DNA of 64,000 nt, taken from Prostheceraeus crozeri (taxonomy: Eukaryota > Platyhelminthes > Polycladida > Euryleptidae). The notes beneath the pieces are model-generated. The model saw only the letters and a list, made by a program, of their open reading frames with translations, searched no databases and was not told the DNA's origin. The stretch covers positions 248,101-312,100 of the forward strand of contig CAJQUW010015612.1 of NCBI GenBank assembly GCA_907163375.1, read 5' to 3'. This document shows, one piece after another, positions 23,831 to 34,906 of this stretch (the stretch's first letter is position 1; the number at the start of each line of letters is the position of its first letter). Made by a program: the position numbers and the translations under genes.

Positions 23831-26800
23831 CACTCTAAAAAATTTTGGTTTTTAATTGGTTTACCAGAAAACCAAGCGGTTCTCTGGAAAACCAAACTGG
23901 TTCTCCAGAAAACCAAAAGGATTTCTGGGAAACCAAATGGTTCTCTGGAAAACCTAATGGTTGTCCAGAAAACCAGTTCGGTTTGCAATTATATTGGGTT
24001 GGGTCAACCAGCAGATCAATTTTCATGCAAGAGGCAATCAATAAAAGTTGCAACGTCTTACAGAAACAATCAAATGATCACGACCAATTAATGAAAATGC
24101 AATTGATTTTTTGATGAATCCTGGTATCAAGTGTCGTGGAAATCAAATTTGATTTTCTACGTACTATTGCATGTCGAAGGAGATCTATTGACAGATCCTC
24201 GTTTGTGTAGAGTTGTATACGGACATTCATGTTAGTGATAGCAGGACTACTGATTTCCCAAAAAGTATATTAGATTATTAACCACGCGGAATCTTCATCT
24301 ATCAATAGTGATATGAATGAAGGATTATTTGAGGATGATTTGAAGTGTTTAAAGTTGTGCTGTTTAGGACCTACTCCCAGCCTATTTGCATTTCACATTC
24401 TCATTTCACACCAGAAATTTAAATTTCATGGACTCATTAAACACAAAAGCTCTACTTTAGAATTGAATGTTGGGCAGTTATGGAGTTTTATCATTCTCTC
24501 TATATATATTAACACTCCGGTGTCTTCTTTATCATCTGCTGAAGGTTAACTCTCTTTCATTCACTGCTGCACATATCGTAATTCCCCGTACTCTCTTATC
24601 TCGCTGCGATGACTTGGCATAAATTTAGCGAGCGGAATCTCTCCAAAGGGAAAAGATTACGTGACACCTTGCTTTTAAGAGAAAGCATGCTTCTTTGATA
24701 AGTTTTTACAGATGTATGTACAAACTAATAAATCATTAATAAAATTGCTAATGATTTACTGATAGCAAAGTCTTTCTTTACGAAAAACAATCGGTTTCGA
24801 GGATCTACATTTGTATCGTTGCCATGACGTCAAGAATGAGGTGAGTCTGATTTTATTCCTTCATTGACGCATTTGTTCTAGTGACCGTGTCATGTGCAGT
24901 GACTTAAACGTGCTGTCATCTTATTTCTTGTGGTACTGTGAAATTTGTTTTGCTGTTTTCAACGTTTATCCCTCATTGCACTATGTATGGAATTACATAT
25001 GATCCACACAAAACGTGAGTATATCAGAAGATTTTAACAGTTGTTTCCAACAGTCCTTCATGTACTGTATAGCTGACATGCTTAAATGCTCTTTGCAATT
25101 GAATCTTAAATTACTATATTCAATTATGAATGAATATGAGTATTTATGTAAGTATTCCCCTGTAAATCATTCGGGCATCTAGCAATTTTGTCGTTAAATC
25201 TCATGACTACCGTGACTACTCTGTTTGTAGCCTACATGTATGTAGAGATCGCTTGCAATACATGTATGCGACTGATTTCATATTCACGTTCGACCATTTT
25301 TCAAAGCTTTTAAAAATCCCTATATCTAACTAATATGATGAATTATATCAGCCTTGTAGCCTTGTGGAATATATATGAAGTCCTATAGTCTGCTGAACAT
25401 TGTAGCTTTATACAAGTTTAATTTCAGCCTTGATGAATTTCCAATTTGCCTCATACATTGGAAATCATGAATAAATGAATTTTTGAAACTTAGTTATACC
25501 AATGACACTTGTTCAAAACTGAAAGTGCAAATGCAAGAAATAAATGAATGAAATTTATTTACTTATTTATTATATTTGCACTTTCAGTTAAGAACAAGTG
25601 TCATTTAATGTACACATATATATCATCGCCAAATTACAGTAGCTGCAGTAAACAACAATTGTTGCCGTCTAATTCGTGCTGATTTTGCATGAAAAATTTT
25701 GCTTTTGCATGCTTATTATATAGTTTTGATTTCGCCGTGTTTTATGCAAGCCCAACATGCCACTTACTGTGTAGAGGAGTATATTTTGCATAGTATAATG
25801 CGTAACTCTCTTTTGTTGTTAACAGCCGAATTGACTTTGCATGCCGCTTGTTGTACAGAAAAGCTCTTCTTGTGGTGCTTGGTTCACATGGCGTCGTTTT
25901 ATATGTGCATGCCGCTAATGGTGTACAAAATTTTGTCTGAAAAATTTATTACCTATCATTATTTCTGATTACACTACAGTTAAAGCTCGTTAATTAAGAC
26001 CATGCATTCCAGATTTTCAATCTCTCAATTATCAAAATTCTTAATTAAACATCAGCTTATACCATATGCAAAAGATACAAAAATGCCACGGCCGTATGAT
26101 CTTAATTAACCGAAATTTTAATTATCCGTGTTCGAACTAACGAGCTCCGACTGTATGTGATATCATTTATGACAGTGTAGGCCTATATGGCATTATTATC
26201 GCATCAACAAACATTGATTTCATAGTTGAGTTTTGTTACACACCTTTTCAATAACATCGTACTATATTGCCGTAATTCTCTAAATGCTTCTTCTACACAG
26301 TCCCAATATTGAGGATATCCCTTCTGAGATTATTTTTTCCTTTTTTCAGTAGTGAGTTCCACTCCAGTGGCAACGAGTATTGGCATCGAAAAATTCGACG
26401 ACGTGGTTTTTTTGTGCTGCACCGGATTCGATGGGCGTGCATCCTGCGGACGGCCTATCTGTGATTTTATTTACTACCTTGGAGAAGACTAGCAAATGTC
26501 TCAACTTCATGGAAAATTTTGTGACTAAAGACATATTGTCCCTCGTTTTTCTTGTATTATTTTGTGCAAGCTTGACTTGAAAAAAAGTGAAAAATAAAAA
26601 ACAATGACTTCTTGACGTTTCGGGGGCTTTTCTGTGAAATCCTGTATGGTTTCAGATAAATTGTAAATTTCAAAATACCTCATTTGAGTATTCACGCATT
26701 TTTGACACATTTTCACAATAATTCTTTTGCACACTTTGTTGAGCTTATTTTATGCTGAGCCAACAATTTGTACATGTTGTTTTAAAATGATATTAGTGCG

Positions 26801-27129
26801 AATGAAGTAAATATATTAGAACATATCAGAATTATACTAAAAAGTGAATTAATAATATTATTTTATACTATTATTATATTAGGCCTATTATTTAGTATAT
26901 ACATTTACAGAAAACAAATATCGGGTCACTCGTGAAACCAATATTGGTTTTCCAGAAAACCAAGATATAAAGCCGAAAACCCAATTTTGGTTTCCCAGAA
27001 AACCGATGACTTTTGGTTTCCCAGAGAACCAATATCATTTGGTTCTCTGGAAAACCATATTTGGTTTCACCCCCGGGACAGGCTGAAAAACCAAAATTGG
27101 TTTTCCAGGAAACCAATTTTTTTAGGAGT
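23831..27129. mobile_element. 3.3-kb insertion with palindromic subterminal repeats
   Basis: Copy 1 is uninterrupted at the corresponding place (~13418). The ends are imperfectly inverted: CACTCTAAAAAATTTTGG at the left and CCAATTTTTTTAGGAGT at the right. Both ends hold arrays of an 18-base quasi-palindrome of the type GGTTTTCTGGAAAACC, about eight copies at 23838-23990 and about nine at 26930-27118. The 3-kb interior encodes no recognisable transposase. It looks like a non-autonomous DNA transposon whose subterminal repeats are transposase-binding sites. The target duplication is unresolved. Confidence 0.75.
25501..25605. repeat. Inverted repeat with ~45-nt arms
   Basis: AATGACACTTGTTC at 25501 pairs with GAACAAGTGTCATT at 25592-25605. 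Pairing continues inward through AACTGAAAGTGCAAAT against ATTTGCACTTTCAGTT with a few mismatches. It lies inside the 3.3-kb insertion and has no coding content; it may be a small foldback element. Confidence 0.85.
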
Positions 27130-27407
27130 ACTGTTTTTCTACAGGCCACATAAATATTTTTTGCTTTTCTAGATGTTTTGTAGTTTAACTAGTAGCATCT
27201 GACTCGCTACCATTCCTTACACAGGACTTACAGGACATCATCTGTCGAAACTCCATTTCAGACAAAAATGCTAAATTGTATTTCAGCCCGATCAAATATT
27301 AATTGCACATGATAGGCCCGTTCCACGTAGTTCACTTGGGGTGAGCGCTTAGTCCGCGATAAGTGAAGGTTGAGAAACACTGGCATAGGAGGTGGGAGGA
27401 TAATTCT

Positions 27408-29679
27408 CCCTGTGGGAACGAATCTTGCGAAAAACTAGCGAATGTCAGCTAGTGATGAAAATTTTCCGGAAAATTTTGGAAAATATTGGAAAATTTTGGT
27501 AAAAATCGGAAAATTTTGGAAATTTTGAAAGTTTTGTGTTTTGTGATAGGCCCTGCTTTGACCACTTCCACAGCCGAGGCAGCTACATACCAATAGAATG
27601 GGTCTATAAAACTGGTGATTCTGATCATTATTTTGAATAAAACGATTTTGAAAAATGAAGAAATTTGAATTTTTGTGATATAATTTTTTCGTTTTCTATC
27701 ACAGCCGAGGCATAGACACATCAATAGAATTGTTCTAAAACTCTTGATTTCATCATATCATTTCGATTAAAACAATCGTACTCTTTGCAATCGTAGCAAT
27801 ACGAATCCCGTCCGTGGATTTTTGAGCATTCTTTTGCCACCAGTGGCTTGTGGCAATTTGCTGCCATTTTTAATATTATAACATAGACATCTTTTGGGAA
27901 AACGTGAATTTTTTCCTTTACAATAGGGGTATAATTTCATGCATTGTGAAAGATCTGGAGCAGAAATAATGCACTTTATTTGGGAGTTTGTTTATGGCTT
28001 GAAAGTTAAGCTTAATTTATTATGCAGCCTTGATTGCAATGATACAAATTCTCCATGTGTTGATGAACATGTGAAGCACAAGCACACAGTCCAACACAGC
28101 ATTATACATGAGCGACCATATATTAGAAGATATATAAAGACTGTAAACTCGTGAGATATTTGGAAACTAAAGATATCTGTGATGAGTAGAAGAATATCTA
28201 TATGATAGCATAGAAATTGACAACAATAAAACCTCTAGAATGGAAATTAAGCTTCATGCAACGCACAATAACGCCACATAAATCGCACGCATTTTCACTT
28301 AGATGCACTTGCCAACGTCTGTATCATTGGGTTGGAATCAGTCACATGAGTAAATCGAAGCTTTTGATTGGTTCTTCATGCCCCAACTTAGTTCCCCCGG
28401 ATGTGCCGCAACCTTGAGTCAATTTCCATTCTAGCGAACTTCAGATAAACAGTTTATTTCTATGTATGATAGTTTCTAACTTCTGGCGTATTGTCCGATA
28501 TCTTCGTGGAGGACAAGCTACACATTCCATTTCTAGCTGGTTCAGATAGTTCAGATAGTTCCCAATCGATTTCAGATCTACTTAAATGAATTTCAGACTT
28601 TTCCGGATGAATTGGAGATTCTCCAGTTGAATCAAAGATCCTTTCAAAGCTGAGTTTCTGACAGATATCTGAAATTCAATTAGAGAAATCTGAAATCCAT
28701 TTAATGTCTGATATTCAGTTGGAAAGATCTGAAATAGACGTGGAGGGTGCAGTTGGTCCAAAAAATATGCAGGGATGATAGAGAAGTTTTCGGTCTTTGA
28801 ATATTACATAGTCTTTTCAAACGACTGCAACAAGTCTCCAAAACAAAGGCAAAAACGTCAATCACCGAAAAAAAAATTTCAAAATTTTCCATTGGAAAAT
28901 TTTCCGGAAAATTTTGAAAAAATTGGAAAATTTTCCATTTGCATCACTAATGTCAGCTGCAGAATATCATGCTAAAGTTCAGTCATATTTGCGGGATATT
29001 CGCTGGCGAAGTTCGCCGGCGACAATTCGCGTTCTATATGTCACCTTTTACTTTCTCTCTTATTTTCTTTAGTAATCCGCCTCTACAGCCGATGCTCTAT
29101 TCTCTCCCTCACCTCCTCACTATCCCCCACATATGGCAAATCTGTCTAAGAAATAAGTGCAGACTATCATTCTTCGATAATGATAAGAATATAGAGAATC
29201 CGCATATATCAATTTTCATAACATCTCTTGACATTCAATAATTTACAGCAATGACAAATATTTGAATAATATCATAGTATTTACTGCGACATTTATGGAA
29301 GATAAATACTTTTTTTAGTTTAAGCCTTCATGAATTAAAAAAAGATCCCTTTTTATCAGATCAGACTGAGTATACAATATATTTTCATGTGAAGGTAATA
29401 TAAGAACATTACTACTTACCACTGATTAGTTGCTACAATATCCACGATTTCGCCGGTTGGCGAAACATCAGCTTAGTAAACAAATATCTACCAACTAATT
29501 ATAGCAACTTTTTCGCCACCTGTCGTTTTTTAATTTTGCACATGCTTTTGGATAAATGATGACCATTTTCACATGCGGAGATAGTTTTTACACAAAAATG
29601 AACCTTTAAAAAAATTATCCACAAAATCGCTACCTCGCCAGATAATCTGTTGATATTAGCAGGATGCGTTCCCACAGGG
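27408..29679. mobile_element. MITE (764 bp without its nested hAT)
   Basis: Ends are CCCTGTGGGAACG at the left and CGTTCCCACAGGG at the right, with about 22 bases of imperfect inverted repeat (continuing GAATCTTGC against GCAGGATGC). Copy 1 is empty here (near 13720: AATTCTGTTTATC). CT flanks both sides, so the duplication may be only 2 bp. It has no coding content outside the nested element. Superfamily unknown. Confidence 0.85.
27450..28949. mobile_element. hAT element, non-autonomous, 1500 bp, nested
   Basis: Ends are TAGTGATGAAAATTTTCC and the inverse GGAAAATTTTCC...CATCACTA, flanked by an exact 8-bp duplication ATGTCAGC (27442-27449 and 28950-28957). An 8-bp duplication with TAG-starting ends is the hAT signature. 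Both ends are rich in GGAAAATTTTCC palindromes, probable transposase sites. No hAT transposase domain is visible in any frame. Confidence 0.92.
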
Positions 29680-29681
29680 CT

Positions 29682-31190
29682 GTGTATCAGGTGAATGCCA
29701 TTGAAGGATACTGCATGTATATCTTGTGATATATTCGTCAGCTGCAAACATTTAAGGAAATATTGAAAGCGAATCGAATGAAGGGACATAAGCTTTAACC
29801 ATTGAGTAACTCTTCTCATTGGTGAACTGGACACATGGTCCATGTTTTCGTCCGCACGGATTTGTAATGCGCAAGAAGTGAGCAGTCGGTACTGCTGTTG
29901 TCTTCGTAGAGTTAATGGTAATAATACCTGCTTTCAAGTACATCATGACATATCACAGTAGGCAACCAGCGTCCGTTCATATTCAAGGAGTTGATAAACC
30001 ATTAAGGAAGGCTAAAAAGTGGTCGCAAATGTCTTAGTTCCACATGTTCTTTTGTGATAAGTCAATGATGCAAGCAGAAACAGGACATCGCATTCAAAGT
30101 CGTTAAGTCGATAACGTTTGCACTTTCAGAGGAAATTGGAATATCTTTATGATTCAGATTTTCGCATTTCATTCTTTTCTTTATCTCAGTGACTTTCTTT
30201 TATTGAATCATTAACAAACGCAAGGGCATGGGCCCACCAGTGACTCGAAAATTCGAAAACTGGTGGGCGCTTTTGATGGGTTTGCTGGGCCCAAAGGCCC
30301 ACCAATTACTATGTAAAAAAATGCCCTGGATGTCAAGACCTGAAAGTTGTATTCAAAATCACTGGCTATATCAGTCGTTCAATAAGTTAACGAAATCAAT
30401 GTACTTTTTGCACAGACTTGTTGATCGTCGAAGAAAATACTAAAGACGAGCATGAATGAAAATTTTCACCTACAAACTCAAATAATGACTACAAAGTGTG
30501 AATTTTTAGAAGCATTAACCGAGGAGGACTAACTGTGCCGAATGATTTGTGTCTGACTACTTGTTGTAGAGCGTGGAGCTTGATGAATAATTTGAAAACA
30601 ATGTTTAAAATTGAATTTATTCGTTCTAATCAACATCTTGATTTTAACTTTTTTTATTATTATCATCATTAATCAAGTTCGAGTGGCCATGACGTGCTTG
30701 TTAATGTCTTGAAAACTTTTCTTAACTGCAGGGTCCTGCAGAAATCCACAAATTAACAATTAACTTTGTATAACACATCAATTGTCAACACCGTTGTATT
30801 GGATTCACTTTTTCAATCCACTAAGCGATTTCTTTTGTGATTCCAGTTGCCCTCATCTTTATCGATAACCAAGGATAAAAAATGCATTGCTATTGCGATT
30901 TGGATTCAAGCTTATGGTTTAAAATTAATCCTGCAAAATTTAGACACGTTTATCGTTTTGAGATGAAGGTCTATCTAATGCTATCAAACTTTTTGTCATC
31001 ATATTCGTGGCATTGATAATATAAAGGCATTGATGCGAGCAATTTTTCCATTCTCTCAAGTCAGAAAGTGCACATGATTATTAAAAACAAAGGCGATTAG
31101 GCACTTATGCACGTCAAATATTGCTGTGTGCTACCATTCACACCTATAGCGAAAGAGCGGCAGTGACCCTTCTTCCGTATTTCCCTAATT
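29682..31190. other. Non-coding part of copy 2
   Basis: Collinear with 13720-15190 of copy 1. No gene or further element is supported. Confidence 0.55.
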
Positions 31191-31194
31191 TTAA

Positions 31195-31963
31195 GTTTCC
31201 CATCCCGGCCACTACTATTAAGGAATCCATGGTTGAAGACAGGCGCTTTCACCTCTGAGGAGACATTTCTGTTCGTTCGCGTGTCGCGCAGTTCACTGAA
31301 TCCATACTATCCCGATTGTTTCCTTCTCGTTAGTCCTTTCCCACATCGTTTTTCATGTTGATTGACCGCCCGAGGTAGATATAGTCATTCGCTTTCTGGA
31401 CTGGTTTGCCATCCAACTTGATATCATCATGACTGATGCAAAAATCGTTTGCCATCCACTGAGTTTTGTGAGGATGGATTTCTAAACCAAATTTTAATAT
31501 AGTGTTGTTGGGGCTAGTGATGATCCCTTCTAATTCCTGAGGAGAGCGAGCGAACATGATGTCCTTGAAAAGGAGGTATTGGAGCAGTTCACCATTGATG
31601 TTGATGGGATAAGATATGTCGGTACCTCCAAGTGCGGATTCTAGAGTGGCTGTGAAGAGGATAGGTGAAAGTACACCTCCTTGTTTTACACCTCTCTTAA
31701 CTTCGACGTGAACAGGATCGTCATTTATCGATATTTCTGTTTCGCTATCTGCTAAGGCTCTTCGATTAAAGACACATACGAATCCGAAATGGCGTGCAGT
31801 CTAAGAACATTTGCGGCTGCCTTGGTTTCTACAGAATCAAAACTTTTCTGAAATCCACAAATAGTATTGCCAGGGGGATTTGATATTCATGTGCTCTCTC
31901 GATCAATTGTGTCATTACATGTATGTTGTCAACAGTGGAGAAGCCTTTCCTGAAACCCACTTG
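31195..31963 (-). pseudogene. RTE-like LINE reverse transcriptase, 3' part, cut by the Polinton
   Basis: On the minus strand, reading away from the Polinton, GFRKGFSTVDNIH (RT block 2) is followed by AILFVDFRK (first catalytic Asp block); then stops and frame changes, and finally KLDGKPVQKANDYIYLGR. The RT is decayed. It is the continuation of 46391-46870: one copy of CACTTG joins the two in frame, so this is the Polinton's target. Confidence 0.9.
31958..31963. other. Polinton target-site duplication, left (CACTTG)
   Basis: CACTTG directly precedes the element's first bases AGTAGTCAGCC and occurs again directly after its last bases GGCTGACTACT, at 46385-46390. A 6-bp duplication is the known signature of Polinton/Maverick integration. 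Confidence 0.93.
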
Positions 31964-33116
31964 AGTAGTCAGCCCGTGGCAAATTCAAGGCCGGTGCGGT
32001 GCAGTTTTGAGTCATCGATGAGTCATCAGGCTGACTCAGCCCCCCCTCTGGAAGGAAGGAGGCAGCCAAGGATGTGATGGGAGGAATGGGTCCGAGAGGA
32101 GGAAACTGTTCCCTACCCCCCCTCTGGAAGGAAGGAAGGAAGGAAGGAGGAGTGATGAGGCAAGGGGTGGAAACTGGGAAGGATAGAGTGAGGAAAGGGT
32201 GGGTTTTGGTGGTTTTGGGATGAGAAAGGCTGGAATTCGGCATGAAGGAGGTCTCGGATTGGAAATTGGAGTTTAGATTTGGAATCTGCGTGAAATTTTG
32301 GGTGGGGAAGGAAGGAAGGAGGAGTTTCCCTGTGAGACAAGGGGTGGAATCTCTGAAAACGGTAGAGTTGGAAAAAGGCGGGGTTTGGTGGTTTTGGGAT
32401 GAGAAAGTCCATTTTTCGGCATGAAAGAGTGCTCGGATGGAAAAACGGAGGCGAGATTCGGATTCTACGTGAAATGTTGGGTCTAGGAACTTCTTCCCAG
32501 CGAAATCGGAGAGAAAAAAATTTTGAGGACGTCCCCCCCCCTCCTGTCAAACTTCCAACTTTGGTGTGAGAGATCGTAGAAAGTCGTGCAATAGCTCATT
32601 TGAAAGCTAAAAGTGAGAAAAATGCAGTGGAAAGCTCAGTTTGGACCACTTTTTCCTGGGTTGAGGGAGGAAAATGGCAGGAAAACGTCAGAGTTGGAAA
32701 AGTCGGGTGTTGGATGTTTTGGGATGAGAAAAGTCGTTTTTCGACAGGAAGGAGACCTCGGATGTGAAAACGGAGTGCAAAGTCGGACGTTTTGGTCAAT
32801 TTTGGGTCTAGGGACTTCTTCTCAACTCAATCGGAGAGAAAAAGATCTGACCCCCCCCTCGGGAGCGATCTTCCAACTTTGGTTCTAGAGATCGTAGAAA
32901 GTCGTGCAATAGCTCGTTTGAAAGCTGAGAATGAGACAAATGCAGTGGAAAACATGGCTTGTTCCTACCTGCCTTCGTTTAGAGGTGAGACGTTATTGAA
33001 AATTTTTTCAACAATTCTTCCGAAAAAACGACATAGTTAGAATTTTTACGAAAATCGCTCTAGCGGGTGAAGCAAGCCTCGGACGGAAAAACAGAGACCA
33101 GATTTGGAATCAGCGT
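31964..33116 (+). repeat. Left terminal inverted repeat (1153 bp)
   Basis: Pairs with 45235-46384 up to the block GATTTGGAATCAGCGT. It contains GGAAGGAAGG microsatellite stretches, C-runs whose length differs between the two repeats, and tandem subrepeats: the block from CTAGGAACTTCTTC to AATGCAGTGGAAA occurs at about 32482-32640 and again at about 32808-32960. Long open frames in it mirror those in the right repeat and look like low-complexity artefacts. Confidence 0.95.
32008..32041. promoter_or_regulatory. AP-1/Maf-like site cluster in the left terminus
   Basis: Within 80 bases of the element end stand TGAGTCAT (32008), the palindrome ATGAGTCAT (32018) and GGCTGACTCAGCC (32029). ATGAGTCAT is the AP-1/GCN4-type site, and GCTGACTCAGC is the core of the Maf recognition element. 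The right terminus carries the same cluster (46307-46343). The role is inferred: either enhancer use of host bZIP factors or a site for the element's own end-binding protein. Confidence 0.5.
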
Positions 33117-33172
33117 GCCATTCTGCATCTGAATGTCATTCATGCTATGTCTTCAAAGTGAAAGGAAGAAAG

Positions 33173-33595
33173 ATGACAGAAGCAGTAGAGTTCACCAATG
33201 AATTTTGTTCACTACGTTTTCATCGACAAAGTCTTCGTGGTGTGATTAGGGACTACATCATCTCCTTTCATCATGAAAAGGCAGACTTAGAATTTGCTAT
33301 CGCTAAAGGTTTCTTCGTTTTATAACAGCTCATGGACAGTTTGATAAATAAAGATGTGAAAGGACGATTAGTTGCAGAGATTGAATTTGAGAAAGTGACT
33401 GATGAACATGCAGGTGAACGTGTAGTGTTTCATTTTGCATCCTATTCTGCAGAGACGATACATGATCCCAAAGATTTCTATCAGCGACACATGGCGAAAA
33501 TCGCATCTCGACTAGATTCATTTCATGAGCATGGATCCAACTTGCTCTTATGTCGCATAAAACACATTCATATTCAACTTAATATGCTAAACTAG
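33173..33595 (+). pseudogene. A1: stand-alone copy of the polymerase N-terminal domain
   Basis: The frame from ATG 33173 (140 codons) has a TAA at 33323 that interrupts it; downstream it is open to 33595. It aligns with A2 (35814) and A3 (44348): a start like LRFHRQSLRGVIRDY, a middle with F-x-S-Y, then a D-F-Y-x-RH-x3-I block (KDFYQRHMAKI), and an end like I-x-HIHIQL. The same layout is present inside the polymerase ORF (about 42345-41950), just before the conserved KKAVVNV segment. Function unknown. Because this domain precedes the exonuclease region in this polymerase family, a priming or partner role is possible. The first gene inside the left repeat. Confidence 0.7.
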
Positions 33596-33733
33596 ATTTG
33601 ACAACAAGATTTGGGAAAAGCATTCATGAGTCAGTCGTCCGAGTGCCTCCTTTTCCCTGCCGCAACGAAGTCAGGGGAGAAACGGAGGTCTCTGATTGGC
33701 TCACATAGTGTCAAATGTGAATTCGCAGGAGAC

Positions 33734-33741
33734 TATAAAAG
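33734..33741 (+). promoter_or_regulatory. TATA box upstream of the acidic ORF / B1
   Basis: TATAAAAG lies 128 bases before ATG 33869, leaving room for a ~100-base leader. At 33858, AAGTAAGG could serve as a splice donor to the acceptor TTTCGTTACAG ending at ~34216, which would join the leader to B1. Confidence 0.55.
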
Positions 33742-33868
33742 CAGACGTCTCCCCATTTTCTCTTCATTTCATTCTCTTGACTTGGAAAGCGTGTGTGACT
33801 TGCTGAAGCCATTCTCCGTCTCAATTTTTGTCTGATCAATCCTGTTTGCAAATTTACAAGTAAGGGTC

Positions 33869-34099
33869 ATGACGGTGTGGCCTAAACCTTACCAACATTT
33901 TAGAAGAGAGACGCAGGAGAGTGTGTGGCCGATGATTGTACAAGCTTATTTTGTTGAACCATCACCGCCACCGCCTCCACCACCTAGACGCTTTACCTTT
34001 AAGTCTTTTAGGGAATTGAAACTCAATTCGGGTCCTAAGCCCAAGACATTTAATTTACTGGACGATGACGAAGACTTAGACTTTGGTGATAAACTTTAA
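33869..34099 (+). CDS. Small protein with proline tract and acidic tail
   Basis: 76 codons from ATG 33869. The N-terminal ~30 residues contain tryptophans and basic residues (WPKPYQHFRRE), a run of eight prolines follows, and the end is strongly acidic (LLDDDEDLDF). I do not recognise a family. It is preceded by a TATA box at 33734 and followed 20 bases after the stop by a histone-type stem-loop (34120-34135), which argues that it is a real transcription unit. Acidic tails of this sort are seen on DNA-binding and replication-partner proteins, but nothing here shows such a role. Confidence 0.5.
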   Translation: MTVWPKPYQHFRRETQESVWPMIVQAYFVEPSPPPPPPPRRFTFKSFRELKLNSGPKPKTFNLLDDDEDLDFGDKL

Positions 34100-34113
34100 A
34101 TCCTGTGAACGCT

Positions 34114-34138
34114 CCAAAAGGTCCTCTTAAGGACCACC
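34114..34138 (+). terminator. Histone-mRNA-type 3' stem-loop
   Basis: CCAAAA, then GGTCCT, loop CTTA, AGGACC, then ACC. It has the exact geometry of the metazoan histone pre-mRNA hairpin: 6-bp stem with GG at the foot, 4-nt loop, A-rich 5' flank and ACC 3' flank. The loop (CTTA) departs from the usual TTTC. No AATAAA lies between the stop at 34099 and the next gene. If functional, it would give a non-polyadenylated, S-phase-linked mRNA. Confidence 0.5.
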
Positions 34139-34222
34139 TCATATGTTACTGCTAAGCTAAGGATTTTCTTTTCTCTGATGATCATGAATGTACTTAGTGG
34201 TATTCTTTCGTTACAGACTGCC

Positions 34223-34906
34223 ATGGCCATGAATCCTACTCCAACTGCAGCATCACTGAATCCTCAATATCTCGAGCTGTGGAATCCGAAAATTGAAAAG
34301 GTAATTCACGGCTATCCTACCTACAAACAACAAGTCTGCTACAACGGTGTTCGACTCTATCTTCAAACGCCAGCGGTATACTTACCAAAAGTGGATACGC
34401 AAGTAAATCGTTGCGGTCAAAACCTGAGCATCCCTATTGATAATTGGTTGCGTCAGCAGCTTGACATTTTAGAAGACGTTGTGAGGCAAAAGGCTCTTAT
34501 TCCCACTGAACTATTACAGTTGTGGCCAGAAAAGAAAACTTCTTATTATAAACCATTGTATCGCGGCACTCGCTGATATATTTTGCAAAGCAAGTATTGT
34601 AAAGTCACTTCAGGAGTGACAGTTGAACAGTCAGTTGAAACAGAATTGTCATCGCTAGATGCTGGTTTTTATTCCTTTCATATTGAGGTGCCTGCTGTTT
34701 ATGTGGGACCTAATCAATCTGAGCAGGATTTGATTTCTCTCAATTTGCGCATTGCTCAAATTCATCATCAACCTGAGTTAACAGGTCTTGATCACATTGA
34801 GAAAGTCATTGATTCTTGTGTCAAAGAGTGTCAAGAACCTGTCACTAAACCTAAACGTCGTCGCGCATCAAAGAAAGATGGTGTTACCACCAAAGAGAAA
34901 TCTTAA
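34223..34906 (+). pseudogene. B1: paralogue of B2, interrupted by TGA
   Basis: The frame from ATG 34223 runs 117 codons to TGA 34574-34576, then continues in the same frame to 34906. It matches B2 over most of its length: a turn like VRLYLQTPAVYLPKVDT, a segment IPIDNWLRQQLDILEDVV against VPLDYWTRLQFNTLETFL in B2, and a C-terminal FYSFHIEVPAVYVGP block against FYSCEIEIQTIYIGP. The end is basic (KPKRRRASKK), a possible nuclear signal. The family is unknown to me; the beta-rich pattern would suit an OB-fold DNA-binding protein, but that is a guess. A splice acceptor (TTTCGTTACAG) just before the ATG suggests a leader from the TATA box at 33734. Confidence 0.65.

Larger units (their letters stand above)
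15933..31430. repeat. Tandem segmental duplication, copy 2
   Basis: Collinear with copy 1 once four insertions are removed (20751-22495, 23831-27129, 27408-29679 and the nested hAT). It lacks both the CACTG element and the Gypsy element found in copy 1. Copy 2 continues past 31.43 kb into intact RTE sequence, whereas copy 1 ends there at the Tc1 junction. Confidence 0.9.

Noticed and set aside
23838-23990. CRISPR-like array of GGTTCTCTGGAAAACC repeats
   Set aside because: Units are near-palindromic, vary in sequence, have no regular spacers and lie at both ends of a eukaryotic transposon-like insertion.
23825-24114. Overlapping ORFs on both strands with PENQ/FSGxP repeats
   Set aside because: They are translations of the 18-base subrepeats in several frames at once; no gene.
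32113-32550. Long Ser/Pro/Phe-rich open frames in the terminal repeats (also 45745-46425)
   Set aside because: They are mirror images in the two inverted repeats, built on GGAA and C-run low complexity, and have no domain or promoter; no gene is called.
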